In this document: positions 15,893-24,725 of the stretch, in pieces
Numbering within the stretch: the first letter of the stretch is position 1
Layout of the letters: each line of letters begins with the position of its first letter
Origin: JAFAXD01 sp963816775
GTDB taxonomy: Bacteria; Pseudomonadota; Alphaproteobacteria; Rhizobiales; Xanthobacteraceae
Length of the DNA: 64,000 bases
Direction of reading: 5' to 3'
Assembly: GCA_963816775.1 (NCBI GenBank)
Contig: CAWFLX010000038.1
Coordinates: forward strand, 1 to 64,000
Notes under the pieces: model-generated
Told to the model about the DNA's origin: nothing
The model's input: the letters and a program-made list of their open reading frames with translations, nothing else
The model's database searches: none
Position numbers and translations under genes: made by a program

Positions 15893-17253
15893 TCGGAGCT
15901 GCGTCCCTCTCGATCATCAGTGCGTGGCTGCGTGCCGCGCACCTGCTGCGGCGGCCGCGGGAAGCGACGCCGCTTTGATTTGAACGACGAGCCTTTTCCC
16001 CGCCCCTGACCTTGAGCATGTTTGCCGCCTGCGGGCCGGCCCGACGGGTGCTTACCGTCCTGCTTGGGACGGTGGTGCGGCGAGCGTTGTTCCGCCACCG
16101 GCGGCGCCGCATGCGCGGACCGTGTCGGCGTCGTGCCGCGGGTGCTCGGGATCGCCATGCGGATCAGCCTTTCGATCGCCCGCAGATACGGCACTTCGTC
16201 GGCGCTGCAGTACGAGATCGCTATTCCGTCGGCGCCCGCGCGGGCTGTGCGGCCGATGCGGTGCACGTAGCTCTCGGGCTCGTTGGGCAGATCGAAGTTG
16301 ATCACGTGGCTGATGCCATCGACATCGATGCCGCGCGCCGCGATATCGGTCGCAACCAGCGTACGCACGCTGCCGTCGCGAAACGCCGCAAGCGCCCGCT
16401 CGCGGTTATTCTGCGACTTGTTGCCGTGGATCGCGCTGGCCGCAACCCCGCCCTGGTGCAGGCCGCGCACGACCTTGTCGGCACCGTGTTTGGTGCGGGT
16501 GAACACCAGCACGCGATCGCAGGTTTCGCGGCGCAGAAAATCGATCAGGGTCGGGAGCTTGGCGCCGCGATCAAGATGCAGGATGCGTTGCTCGACACGC
16601 TCAACGGTACTGGCAACCGGCGTGACAGCGACGCGCGCCGGATCTTTCAGGAACTGCTTGGCAAGTTCCGCGATGGCCGCCGGCATGGTGGCAGAGAACA
16701 GCAGCGTCTGTCGCGCGGCCGGCAATTTGGCGACGACCCGGCGGATATCGGGGAGAAAGCCCATGTCGAGCATGCGGTCGGCTTCGTCGAGCACAAATAT
16801 CTCGACGCGATCAAGCCGCACCGCGCCGGTTCTCACGAGGTCGACGAGACGGCCCGGCGTTGCGACCAGAATGTCGACCCCAGCGGCGAGACGGCGGACC
16901 TGGCCGCCGATCGAGACGCCGCCGATGGCAAGCGCCGTGTCTATCCGCAGGTGGCGCCCATAGGTGCGGAAGCTTTCCAGAATCTGCCCCGAAAGCTCGC
17001 GGGTCGGGCTGAGTACCAGCACGCGGCAGGTTTTCGGCTCGCGGCGAACCGGCGAGCCGGCGAGCCGATGCAGAATGGGAAGCGCGAAGGCCGCGGTCTT
17101 TCCGGTGCCCGTTTGCGCAATGCCGACCACGTCCCGGCGGGCAAGGACCAACGGAATGGTCTCACCTTGGATCGGTGTCGGGACAACGTAACGCTCGTCG
17201 GCGAGCGCGCGGGTGATCGGTGCGGCAAGGCCGAAATCAGAAAACGAGTTCAA
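15859..17253 (-). CDS. rhlE: DEAD-box RNA helicase, RhlE type
   Basis: 464 residues. The Q motif PTPIQ, Walker A AQTGTGKT (46-53), PTRELSGQ, ATPGRL, DEAD at 156-159, SAT at 187-189, then the second RecA domain ending in HRIGRTARAG are all present. The last 100 residues are a basic, Gly/Arg/Lys/Pro-rich RNA-binding tail, the RhlE hallmark. It unwinds structured RNA and assists ribosome assembly, often induced by cold. The start is a TTG with AAGGA nine bases upstream; no ATG fits the conserved FSDFGL N-terminus. The 290 bases upstream hold no clear gene. Confidence 0.92.
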   Translation of the reverse strand: MNSFSDFGLAAPITRALADERYVVPTPIQGETIPLVLARRDVVGIAQTGTGKTAAFALPILHRLAGSPVRREPKTCRVLVLSPTRELSGQILESFRTYGRHLRIDTALAIGGVSIGGQVRRLAAGVDILVATPGRLVDLVRTGAVRLDRVEIFVLDEADRMLDMGFLPDIRRVVAKLPAARQTLLFSATMPAAIAELAKQFLKDPARVAVTPVASTVERVEQRILHLDRGAKLPTLIDFLRRETCDRVLVFTRTKHGADKVVRGLHQGGVAASAIHGNKSQNNRERALAAFRDGSVRTLVATDIAARGIDVDGISHVINFDLPNEPESYVHRIGRTARAGADGIAISYCSADEVPYLRAIERLIRMAIPSTRGTTPTRSAHAAPPVAEQRSPHHRPKQDGKHPSGRPAGGKHAQGQGRGKGSSFKSKRRRFPRPPQQVRGTQPRTDDREGRSSDHSAFGFMRQS

Positions 17254-17546
17254 AGTTTCAAATCCTTAATTGGCGACAGCCGGCAACGCCCGGATGGGCC
17301 GCCGTGTCGCGCGGGGTAAGACATCCCGCCTGAAATGGGTTGTCGTTTGCGTGGAGGTTTTTGCAGCCAAGCCCAGAAAACGTCACGTGGACGAAAAATG
17401 CGGCCTAACAGGCGGCTTGCAAGCGGCCGAAATGGCCGATGAGGTTATGTGGCAGATCGCTACGGTTTTTTCAAGGCGGCATTTTGCATGCGATCAATGC
17501 GACGCCGACACATTCTGTTTGGTCTCGCGCGATGCGCTGATGCCGG

Positions 17547-17813
17547 CTAACCCACTCGGCGCGACGAGACCACCGACAGCGACGGCCGATGCTGGTCGAT
17601 GATAGTCGCGGAGACGAACGTATCGCCGACCTTGATGGCGTGCTCTTCGCCGCAATGCGGACACCGGATGCGAATGCCGACGGTGCGCAGGCGCGCCACC
17701 GAAAGCTCGTCCGTATAGATGCCCGTCGTAACGGTCCGGTCGCTCACCGGGCAGCGAAACGACAGGGCACCGAACTGCGGCTCGGGCCGCTCCTGCGACT
17801 GATCTGCGATCAC
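17547..17813 (-). CDS. Hypothetical zinc-ribbon-like protein (88 aa)
   Basis: The chain has an N-terminal FRCPVSDRTVTTGI segment and a CPHCGEEH knuckle thirty residues later, suggesting a small metal-binding ribbon with three Cys plus His. Similar short proteins, to my knowledge, occur in Bradyrhizobium relatives without a known function. I chose the GTG at 17813, preceded by AAGG, because the longer frame to 17927 begins with an unrelated-looking tail. The gene stands alone between rhlE and pobA. Confidence 0.55.
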   Translation of the reverse strand: MIADQSQERPEPQFGALSFRCPVSDRTVTTGIYTDELSVARLRTVGIRIRCPHCGEEHAIKVGDTFVSATIIDQHRPSLSVVSSRRVG

Positions 17814-17975
17814 GGAGTCGCCTTTTTTGGTTTTACTTGAGGTCGCGATTATGCACCCACGTACCACCCGCACGCTAAGCCGACTGCACCCCAAAATCCA
17901 GGGGATAGATGACGCAGCCGCCTGCACGCGCCTACACTTTTCCTTGAGTCGCTATGGCGCTCTATCGTTTTGTTT

Positions 17976-18024
17976 GAGCATGTCCTTTTCGCAAAACCGG
18001 TTCCCACTTTTGCCGGACATGCTC
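17976..18024. repeat. Intergenic palindromic repeat of RIME type at the pobA 3' end
   Basis: Perfect 10-base inverted ends (GAGCATGTCC / GGACATGCTC) enclose a core containing CAAAACCGGTTCCCACTTTTG. The same core appears in reverse orientation at 39151-39176. Elements of this kind are widespread in Rhizobiales (RIME-like). The right end abuts the pobA stop codon, so it would form the 3' end hairpin of that transcript. Confidence 0.65.
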
Positions 18025-19196
18025 TATGCCGTTTCCATGGGCAAGCCGACGTAATTCTCAGCAACCACGGTCTGGGCGGCGTGCGAGCCGGCGATGTAGT
18101 CGAGTTCGGCGAGCTGAATTCGGCGCTCGAACGTGGAGTGAGCCGGAAACCGGTGCAGCAGCGTCGTCATGTAGGTCGAGTACCGGACCGTCTTCCACAC
18201 CCGTCGCAGGCACGTATCGGAATAGCCCTCGAGCAGCCTATCGTCGCCGCGACGCAGGAACGCGGTGAGCGCGCGCGCTAGCACCCGCACGTCCGCGGCC
18301 GCGAGGTTGAGGCCTTTCGCGCCGGTCGGCGGCACGATATGGGCAGCGTCACCGGCCAAAAACAGCCGCCCGTGGCGCATCGGCGCGGCCACGAACGAGC
18401 GGACCGGCGTTACCCCCTTCTGGAAAATGCGGCCCTCGACGAGCTCATCGTGGTCGGCGTTGAGGCGGATGTGCAGTTCCTCCCAGATGCGCGCGTCCGG
18501 CCAGAGGGCGATGTCCTCGTCAACCGCGCACTGAACATAGAGGCGCGAGATGCGCGGGGAGCGGCGGCTCGCCAGCGCGAAGCCGCGGTCGTGGTTGGCG
18601 TAGGTCATGTCGGCGAGCGGCCGCGATTCCGAGAGGATGCCGAGCCAGCCGAACGGGAAGATGTGGTCGTGGACGGCGAGCGCGTCTTGCGGAACCGACG
18701 CGCGAGCGATGCCATGAAAACCGTCGCAACCGGCGACGACGTCGCATTCCAGCGCATGCTGTTCGCCCTTATGTCGAAAATTGATGACCGGACGGGCGGT
18801 GTCGATGCCGTCGATCGCAAGCGCCTCGGCTTCGAACAGCAGCGGACCTGCGGTCAGCCGCGCCGCGATCAAATCCTTCACGACCTCCTGCTGCCCGTAG
18901 ATGTGCACCTCGCGTCCGCCGGCGAGTCCCGGCAGATCGAGATGGATCAGCTGACCCTCGAACCGGATGTCGAGATTGCGGTCGATCATGCTCTCGCGCA
19001 TGAGCCGCTCGGCAACGCCAAGCTCATGCATCAGATCGACGGTCCCTTGCTCCAGCACGCCGGCGCGCACGCGGCCTTCGACGTAATCGCGGCTGCGCGC
19101 TTCCAACACAATGCAGTCGATCCCGTCGCGCGCGAGCAGAAGTGCCAGAAAGAGCCCCGCCGGCCCGGCGCCGATGATTCCGACCTGTGTACGCAT
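18024..19196 (-). CDS. pobA: 4-hydroxybenzoate 3-monooxygenase
   Basis: 390 residues, the standard PobA length. It is a FAD/NADPH flavoprotein hydroxylating 4-hydroxybenzoate to protocatechuate. GIIGAGPAGLFLALLL is the FAD dinucleotide fold, RVRAGVLEQGTVDL is a PobA signature, CDGFHGIAR is the DG motif, and GDAAHIVPPTGAKGLNLA is the C-terminal FAD motif. No pobR or protocatechuate dioxygenase gene is adjacent, so it is a detached step of the beta-ketoadipate pathway. An intergenic palindrome touches its stop codon. Confidence 0.95.
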   Translation of the reverse strand: MRTQVGIIGAGPAGLFLALLLARDGIDCIVLEARSRDYVEGRVRAGVLEQGTVDLMHELGVAERLMRESMIDRNLDIRFEGQLIHLDLPGLAGGREVHIYGQQEVVKDLIAARLTAGPLLFEAEALAIDGIDTARPVINFRHKGEQHALECDVVAGCDGFHGIARASVPQDALAVHDHIFPFGWLGILSESRPLADMTYANHDRGFALASRRSPRISRLYVQCAVDEDIALWPDARIWEELHIRLNADHDELVEGRIFQKGVTPVRSFVAAPMRHGRLFLAGDAAHIVPPTGAKGLNLAAADVRVLARALTAFLRRGDDRLLEGYSDTCLRRVWKTVRYSTYMTTLLHRFPAHSTFERRIQLAELDYIAGSHAAQTVVAENYVGLPMETA

Positions 19197-19229
19197 GCGT
19201 CCCCGACCACCTGTGAGCTATGGTGCGAT

Positions 19230-20093
19230 CTAACTACCCGTCATCTGGTCGGGAGAAAAGTCGATATCGAGCACGCGCCATTCTTTGTACTTGTCGGCGG
19301 GCAGGCTGTAGGGCGCGCATTGGCGCAGCGCCCGCATCACGCTTTGCATCAGCGGGAATCCGACCGTGGGATTAACCGCGTCCATCACGGCTGGATCCTG
19401 CGCGAGCGCACCTTGGCGCGTGAGTTCGACCCGGATGACCATCTTCATCCGCTGATTGGGAGCGATGCCGGGTGGCAGCGTCAGACATTTCTTCACCTGT
19501 GCCTTGAACTCCTTGACGCCTTCCGTGAACTTGCTCATGCGCGCGTCCGTCGTGCCGGACGTTTCCGCCTCCCCGATCGGCAGGCCCAACATCTCGGCCA
19601 GACGGTTCATATCCGGCGGCATCTCGCGCGGCCCGGTCTGGTGAGGATCGGGTGCGGGCGGCTGCGTGGCGGTCTGACTAGGTTGTGGCGGGTTCTGTTC
19701 GTTTGGGAACTGCTGCGGCGGTTGCGGCTTCTGCTCGGCTGGTTTCGTCATCGCGGCAGTAGGCGCCGGCTTGGCTTGCGCGGCCTTCGCTTCGGGAGGC
19801 TTCGCGTCCGGAGCTTTGGCTTCGCTGGGCATGCTTTCGGCCTTGGCGGCCTGCGTAGTCGACGGTTGGCCGACTTTGGGCTCGGGCTTGGCTTCCTTGG
19901 ATTGCGTCGCGCTCGGGTCAGACTTGGGAGCGGCGCTGACGGCAGGCGCTTCGTTGGCCGGCACCAAGTCAACGGTCATGGTCTCGCCGTGCGAGGTCGG
20001 CCGCAAATCGCGGGCTGAGAATGTCACAAACAGCACGTGCGCAATGATCGACACGATCAAGGCAATGCGCATGATGTTCGCGGAGTTCTCCAT
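19230..20093 (-). CDS. TonB/TolA-like envelope protein
   Basis: 287 residues with one N-terminal membrane helix (about 7-24) and a short cytoplasmic start. A long periplasmic Ala/Pro/Lys/Glu-rich spacer follows (about 45-165), then a C-terminal globular domain with QVKKCLTLPPG and MVIRVELTRQGALAQDP. The architecture matches energy transducers that span the periplasm, such as TonB or TolA. No ExbB/ExbD or Tol genes are adjacent, so the energising partner must be elsewhere. It is divergent from the fumarylacetoacetase-like gene. Confidence 0.7.
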   Translation of the reverse strand: MENSANIMRIALIVSIIAHVLFVTFSARDLRPTSHGETMTVDLVPANEAPAVSAAPKSDPSATQSKEAKPEPKVGQPSTTQAAKAESMPSEAKAPDAKPPEAKAAQAKPAPTAAMTKPAEQKPQPPQQFPNEQNPPQPSQTATQPPAPDPHQTGPREMPPDMNRLAEMLGLPIGEAETSGTTDARMSKFTEGVKEFKAQVKKCLTLPPGIAPNQRMKMVIRVELTRQGALAQDPAVMDAVNPTVGFPLMQSVMRALRQCAPYSLPADKYKEWRVLDIDFSPDQMTGS

Positions 20094-20190
20094 TCGCGGG
20101 TTTTACCACTGGGAGGAGGCACAACACACCACCGTTGGAGTATAAGGGCTCGTCCGGTCCCGCCGTCCAAAAACAACCCAGGAAACCCCC

Positions 20191-21132
20191 ATGAAGCTTC
20201 TTTCGTTTGTCCACGATGGCGGCGCGCACGTGGGCGCCGTGGTACCTGAAGGCATCGTCGATCTCACGGCTGCGCTGCAGGCGACCAACCCCGACCTGGG
20301 TGCCGCCGGCTCGCTCCTTGCCATTATCCAGTCCGGCATCGACATCGACCGCATCGGCGAAGCAAGCATCGCGTCCCTGCGCGGCACCGGAGCTCTCGCC
20401 CGCCATCTGGTACGCGATCCGAAACTCCTGCCTCCGGTCTTGCAGCCGCCCAAAATCCTCGCGCTTGCGCTCAACTATCAGGAACACATCGACGAGACCA
20501 ACCTGTCCTTCTACAACGAGCCGATCGTGTTCGAAAAATACGCAAGCAACCTCGTGCCGCATGAGGGTGAGATCGAGCTGCCGCCGTTCCCGCAGAAGGT
20601 GGACGAGGAGCACGAGCTGGCCTTGGTGGTCGGCCGCGACTGCCGGCATATCCGCCCGCACCAGGCGCCCGACTACATCTTTGGCTACACGATCTGCAAC
20701 GACGTCTCCGCGCGGGACCGGCAGCGCGAGCGTCTCAAGATGGGCCAGCCCTATTCCTACGCCAAGAATTTCGCGACCTTCTGCCCGATGGGCCCCTGGG
20801 TCGTGACCAAAAAAGAGCTCGGTGACCCTCGCAATCTCAGCATGGCGGTGCGCATCAACGGCAAGATTACGCGCACCGGCAATTCCAAACAGATGATCTT
20901 CGACCCGTTCGAAGTGCTGGCGTATTGCTCGGATTACACGCCGATGCAGGCCGGCGACATCATCTCGCTCGGCACCTTCGCGGGCGAGAAAGCGATCCAC
21001 GCGGGCGATGTGGTTGAACTCGAGGTCGAGCGCATCGGCACGTTGCGCAACCGGGTGATAGCGTCGAAGGCGGCGTGGAACAATTTCGCGACCGGCCAGG
21101 CGACCGGCCCGCTGGTGAAGGAAGGTCGATGA
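20191..21132 (+). CDS. Fumarylacetoacetate hydrolase family protein
   Basis: 313 residues. The C-terminal FAH fold shows LALNYQEHIDET, the metal-binding EHELALVVGRD, and ICNDVSARDRQ, ending in GDIISLGTFAG. Members hydrolyse or hydrate 2-keto acids from aromatic-ring cleavage, such as 2-oxo-hept-3-ene-dioates or acylpyruvates, with Mg2+/Mn2+. It is the first gene of a co-directional cluster (isochorismatase-like, alpha/beta hydrolase, DoxX) and overlaps the next gene by 4 bases. The exact substrate is not readable. Confidence 0.88.
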   Translation: MKLLSFVHDGGAHVGAVVPEGIVDLTAALQATNPDLGAAGSLLAIIQSGIDIDRIGEASIASLRGTGALARHLVRDPKLLPPVLQPPKILALALNYQEHIDETNLSFYNEPIVFEKYASNLVPHEGEIELPPFPQKVDEEHELALVVGRDCRHIRPHQAPDYIFGYTICNDVSARDRQRERLKMGQPYSYAKNFATFCPMGPWVVTKKELGDPRNLSMAVRINGKITRTGNSKQMIFDPFEVLAYCSDYTPMQAGDIISLGTFAGEKAIHAGDVVELEVERIGTLRNRVIASKAAWNNFATGQATGPLVKEGR

Positions 21133-21779
21133 AAAGCGTCAACGGCCTGCCGATCCGCCGCACGCTCGAGGACGTTTGCGATCCCCGTCATCTTGCGCTG
21201 TTGATCTATGACATGCAGGTCGGAATCGCGAACCAGCTCAAGGACGGCGCGGCCATTGTCGCCAAGGTCGGGCAGGTGTTGGCGGCCGCGCGGGCGGCCG
21301 GCGTGCGGACGTTCTTCACGCGTCACCTCTCGTTGCCCAAAGAACTGATGGGCGCGTTCCAATATCGCATGGCGATGGCCTGGCAGCGGGTGGATGATCC
21401 CTCCGACGTCAAGCCATGGTTCCTGCGCGATTCGCCCGGATTTGCCATCGTTCCGGAGCTCGCGCCACTGCCGAGCGAGGCCATATTCGACAAGCTCGCG
21501 ATGTCGGCGTTCGAAGGCACACCGCTCAATTTCGCGATGCGCGACTGCGGCATCTCAGCGATCGCGATCGCCGGGATCGCGACCGAGATCGGCATCGAGC
21601 CGACCGCCCGCCACGCCGCTGACCTCGGTTTCATTCCGGTGATCATCGCCGACGCCTGCGGGGCCGGCCACCAGGGCGCGGCCGAGCGTTCGCTGGCGAG
21701 CCTCGCGTTCGCAGGCGATGCGCTGATTACGGACGTGGCGCAGTTTTGCAAACTCGTGGCAAGATCGCACAGCGGATAG
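21129..21779 (+). CDS. Isochorismatase-fold hydrolase lacking the catalytic cysteine
   Basis: 216 residues of the isochorismatase/cysteine-hydrolase fold. Asp28 (LLIYDMQ) and Lys122 (FDKLAMSAF) of the usual triad are present. At the cysteine position the motif reads ATEIGIEPTAR, with Gly155 instead of Cys. True isochorismatases (EntB, PhzD) also lack the Cys, so the chemistry may be vinyl-ether or related hydrolysis rather than amide hydrolysis. The start ATG overlaps the stop of the upstream gene (ATGA), which argues for coupling. Substrate unknown. Confidence 0.8.
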   Translation: MKSVNGLPIRRTLEDVCDPRHLALLIYDMQVGIANQLKDGAAIVAKVGQVLAAARAAGVRTFFTRHLSLPKELMGAFQYRMAMAWQRVDDPSDVKPWFLRDSPGFAIVPELAPLPSEAIFDKLAMSAFEGTPLNFAMRDCGISAIAIAGIATEIGIEPTARHAADLGFIPVIIADACGAGHQGAAERSLASLAFAGDALITDVAQFCKLVARSHSG

Positions 21780-21796
21780 ACGACCTGGGGGAGCCA

Positions 21797-22639
21797 ATGC
21801 CGATCGCCAATATCAACGACGTCAACATCAACTATCAGGTCCTTGGCGAGCACGGGCCGTGGATCGCGCTCTCGCCGGGCGGACGCCGCGAGATGGACAA
21901 CGTGCGCTCGCTTGCGCAGCGCCTCGCGGATGCCGGATATCGGGTGCTGATTCACGATCGGCGCAATTGCGGCGCATCCGACGTCGCCTTCGATGGCAGC
22001 CAGCCCGAATACGAGATCTGGGCCGACGACCTCCACGCATTGCTTGCGCGCCTCGACGCGTTGCCGGCGGTGATCGGCGGCGGCTCGTCGGGATGCCGGC
22101 TCGCACTCCTGTTCGCGCTGAAATATCCGGATGCGGTGCGCGCGCTTTTGCTGTGGCGGATCACCGGCGGCCCGTTCGCGGCCAAACGGCTGGCGTATCA
22201 ATATTACGACCAGTACATCGAGCTTGTGCACCAGGGCGGCATGCAGGCGGTCGCGGAGAGCGAACACTTCCGCGACCGCATCAAGGTAAACCCGAAAAAC
22301 CGCGATCGCCTGTTGGCGCTCGATGCCAAAGCGTTCGTTGACGTGATGAGGCGCTGGCGTGCCTATTTCGCGGCGAGCGCCGACCTGCCGGTGATCGGCG
22401 CCACCGAACAGGAGCTCAATTCGATCAAGGTTCCGACCTGCATCATCCCGGGCAACGACAAGACCCATTCGCACGTCACCGGCAATGCCGCGCACCGCAT
22501 GATCCGCGGCAGCGAGCTTCATGATCTGTGGCCGGGCGATCTCGACATCGACCTTTATCCGATCGAGGACTGGGCAACGCGCGAAGGTGAGCAGGCCGCG
22601 ATTTTTTCCGATTTTCTCAAGCGCGCCCATATCGGCTGA
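21797..22639 (+). CDS. Alpha/beta hydrolase
   Basis: 280 residues. An oxyanion-hole region lies near LSPGGRREMDN, followed by IHDRRNCGASD and the nucleophile elbow IGGGSSGCRLAL with Ser as likely nucleophile. The C-terminal ITPGND-like strand here reads CIIPGNDKTHSH and supplies the acid and His. A GGGGGAG ribosome-binding site precedes the ATG at 21797. It lies 17 bases after the isochorismatase-like gene and so belongs to the same transcript. It may hydrolyse a ring-cleavage intermediate or an ester; this is inference from neighbours. Confidence 0.82.
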   Translation: MPIANINDVNINYQVLGEHGPWIALSPGGRREMDNVRSLAQRLADAGYRVLIHDRRNCGASDVAFDGSQPEYEIWADDLHALLARLDALPAVIGGGSSGCRLALLFALKYPDAVRALLLWRITGGPFAAKRLAYQYYDQYIELVHQGGMQAVAESEHFRDRIKVNPKNRDRLLALDAKAFVDVMRRWRAYFAASADLPVIGATEQELNSIKVPTCIIPGNDKTHSHVTGNAAHRMIRGSELHDLWPGDLDIDLYPIEDWATREGEQAAIFSDFLKRAHIG

Positions 22640-22672
22640 GCGTGGTCGTTACCGCACCGGCTGAGATCACGC

Positions 22673-23140
22673 ATGTCGACTGCTTATGTGTTCCCGCAGC
22701 TTGCAAGCATCTACGCAGCGCTCGCGCCTATCGTCGAGGCGCTGCTGCGGGTGACGGTCGCGCTCTGTCTGATACCGCACGGCCTGCGCACCTATTTCGG
22801 CATGTTCCCGAATACCGGCATGCCAATCAATTCATTGCCGATGCTGGTCGACGTCCTGGATCAGGGCGGCTATCGGCCGGGTCGGCTATGGGGGCCGGTG
22901 ATCGTAGCAACGGAACTGATCGGTGGTCCGATGCTGGCACTCGGCTTGTTCACGCGGCTGGTATCGATCCCAGTGTTCATTCTGCTCGCGCTCTCGGTTT
23001 ATGAGCATCGCAAGTTCGGCTGGTTCTGGAACACGCAGGGCGCCGAGTACCCGCTGATCTGGGCGATGGCCTCGCTCTATTTTCTGGTGAATGGCGGCGG
23101 CGTGATCTCGCTCGATCATCTGATCGGCTGGGAGTTCTAA
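22673..23140 (+). CDS. DoxX family membrane protein
   Basis: 155 residues with four hydrophobic helices and the DoxX pattern: LLRVTVALCLIPHGLRTYFG early, then ATELIGGPMLALGLFTRL, then a C-terminal helix with VNGGGVISLDHL. DoxX-like proteins are four-helix inner-membrane proteins, some linked to oxidoreductases, with unclear function. It is the fourth gene of the hydrolase cluster, 33 bases after the alpha/beta hydrolase. Confidence 0.8.
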   Translation: MSTAYVFPQLASIYAALAPIVEALLRVTVALCLIPHGLRTYFGMFPNTGMPINSLPMLVDVLDQGGYRPGRLWGPVIVATELIGGPMLALGLFTRLVSIPVFILLALSVYEHRKFGWFWNTQGAEYPLIWAMASLYFLVNGGGVISLDHLIGWEF

Positions 23141-23174
23141 GATCAGCGCGCGGGATGAGTTGAGCGCCGGCGAA

Positions 23175-23222
23175 ACCCATCATCAAATCGAATGAACCGC
23201 ATCACCAAGTCAGATGATGGGT
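23175..23222. repeat. Intergenic inverted repeat between the DoxX and MFS genes
   Basis: ACCCATCATC (23175-23184) and GATGATGGGT (23213-23222) form a perfect 10-bp stem with a 28-base loop. The following bases (GTCGCTGCG, then CCCATC) resemble a dispersed repeat I know from Bradyrhizobium-type intergenic regions. It could end the upstream operon. Assignment to a repeat family is from memory. Confidence 0.45.
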
Positions 23223-23363
23223 GTCGCTGCGCCCCATCCAACGTTGACGCAATCCAGCCTTGCGCCAGCGGTAGGGTTGACCCATCCTCGTAACTCCTAT
23301 CTGCTCCTAATCAATCAACTCGCCGGCGACGCTGGCGCGTCGCATTCACGCGCCGCCGGGCCC

Positions 23364-24602
23364 ATGCTCAGTCCCAATCAAACGCGCGCCAGCGCACGCG
23401 ATCCCGTGAACGTGCCGGATTCGCGCTATTCCTGGGTGCGCCTCGCCATCTGCACGCTGATCAGCACGATCGGCGGCGTCGGCATGTGGTCGTTCGTGGT
23501 GGCGCTCCCCGCGGTGCAGGCCGATTTTGGGATCGCGCGCGGCGAAGCTTCACTACCCTACACGTTGCTGATGATCGGCTTTGCGCTCGGGTCGATCGCG
23601 ACCGGGCGGCTCGCCGATCGCTTCGGCATCAGGGTCACCCTCTTGTTCGGGGCCATTGCAGTCGGCCTCGGTTATCTCGGGGCCGGCGCCTCCTCGCAGC
23701 TGTGGCAGCTCACGGCGGCCTATGCGCTGCTGGGGCTCGGCACGTCGGCCGGCTTCGGTCCGCTGATCGCCGACATATCGCATTGGTTCGAACGCTGGCG
23801 CGGCATTGCGGTCGGCATCTGCTCGGCCGGCAACTACCTCGCCGGCGCGCTGTGGCCGCCGGTGATCAGCTATTTCATGGCCAACTCGGGTTGGCGCGCG
23901 ACCCATATCGGCATCGGGATTTTCTGCATCGTCACGCTGCTGCCGCTCGCGTTGCTGCTGCGGCGAAAGATGCCGTTCGCGCACGCGGCCGGCGGCGCCC
24001 TGCAGCACGCCGGCAGCCTCGGCCTGTCGCCGACCGCGCTGCAGGTGTTGTTGTCGATCGCCGGCGTCGCCTGTTGTGTCGCCATGTCGATGCCGCAGGT
24101 CCATATCGTGGCCTACTGCGGCGACCTCGGTTACGGCGTGGCACGCGGCGCCGAGATGCTCTCGCTGATGATGGCATTCGGCATCGTCAGCCGCGTGGGC
24201 TCCGGCTTCATCGCCGACCGGGTCGGCGGACTGCGCACGCTGCTGCTCGGCTCGGCGCTGCAGGGCGTCGCGCTGGTTCTTTACGCGTTGTTCGACGGGC
24301 TTACGTCGCTCTACGTGATTTCCGCGCTGTTCGGTCTGTTCCAGGGCGGCATCGTGCCGAGCTACGCCATTATCGTGCGCGAGTATTTCTCGCCGCGCGA
24401 GGCGGCGACGCGGCTCGGCATCATCCTGATGGCGACGCTGTTCGGCATGGCGTTCGGCGGCTGGATGTCGGGATTGATCTTTGACCTGACCGGCTCCTAT
24501 CGAGCGGCCTTCCTCAACGGTATCGCCTGGAACGCGCTCAACGTCGCAATCGCGCTCTGGCTCATTTCGCGGCCGCGGCGGCTGTCGATGGCGACCGCGT
24601 AG
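23364..24602 (+). CDS. MFS transporter, oxalate/monocarboxylate (OFA-like) type
   Basis: 412 residues and twelve helices. The first loop is GRLADRFGIRVTLLFG and the second half has GFIADRVGGLRTLLLG, the duplicated MFS motif A. The overall pattern, with a GLGTSAGFGPLIADISHWF segment, resembles the organic-anion MFS branch that includes oxalate:formate and monocarboxylate porters. I start it at 23364 because the 50 residues encoded upstream lack character and contain the intergenic repeat. It may bring in an organic acid for the upstream catabolic cluster. Confidence 0.8.
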   Translation: MLSPNQTRASARDPVNVPDSRYSWVRLAICTLISTIGGVGMWSFVVALPAVQADFGIARGEASLPYTLLMIGFALGSIATGRLADRFGIRVTLLFGAIAVGLGYLGAGASSQLWQLTAAYALLGLGTSAGFGPLIADISHWFERWRGIAVGICSAGNYLAGALWPPVISYFMANSGWRATHIGIGIFCIVTLLPLALLLRRKMPFAHAAGGALQHAGSLGLSPTALQVLLSIAGVACCVAMSMPQVHIVAYCGDLGYGVARGAEMLSLMMAFGIVSRVGSGFIADRVGGLRTLLLGSALQGVALVLYALFDGLTSLYVISALFGLFQGGIVPSYAIIVREYFSPREAATRLGIILMATLFGMAFGGWMSGLIFDLTGSYRAAFLNGIAWNALNVAIALWLISRPRRLSMATA

Positions 24603-24725
24603 CGCGACACCTCCGTCCAAAACTGATAATCTCCGCCGCACTGGCACCAATCAACATCGCGACAATCGCGCTGTTCGCCTTAAGCAGGCAGAGATATTCG
24701 ATCAGTCAGAGCGGGAGGGATCGAC

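Noticed and set aside
17270..17602. Plus-strand frame of 110 codons between rhlE and the zinc-ribbon gene
   Set aside because: No ribosome-binding site or recognisable motif, and it runs antisense into the zinc-ribbon gene; treated as the rhlE upstream region.
18339..20018. Plus-strand frame of 559 codons across pobA and the TonB-like gene
   Set aside because: It runs antisense to two recognisable genes, has no domain and ends in Arg/Gly repeats produced by the Ala/Pro-rich spacer.
23214..23363. N-terminal extension of the MFS transporter from 23214
   Set aside because: The extra 50 residues lie over the intergenic repeat and do not resemble transporter sequence.
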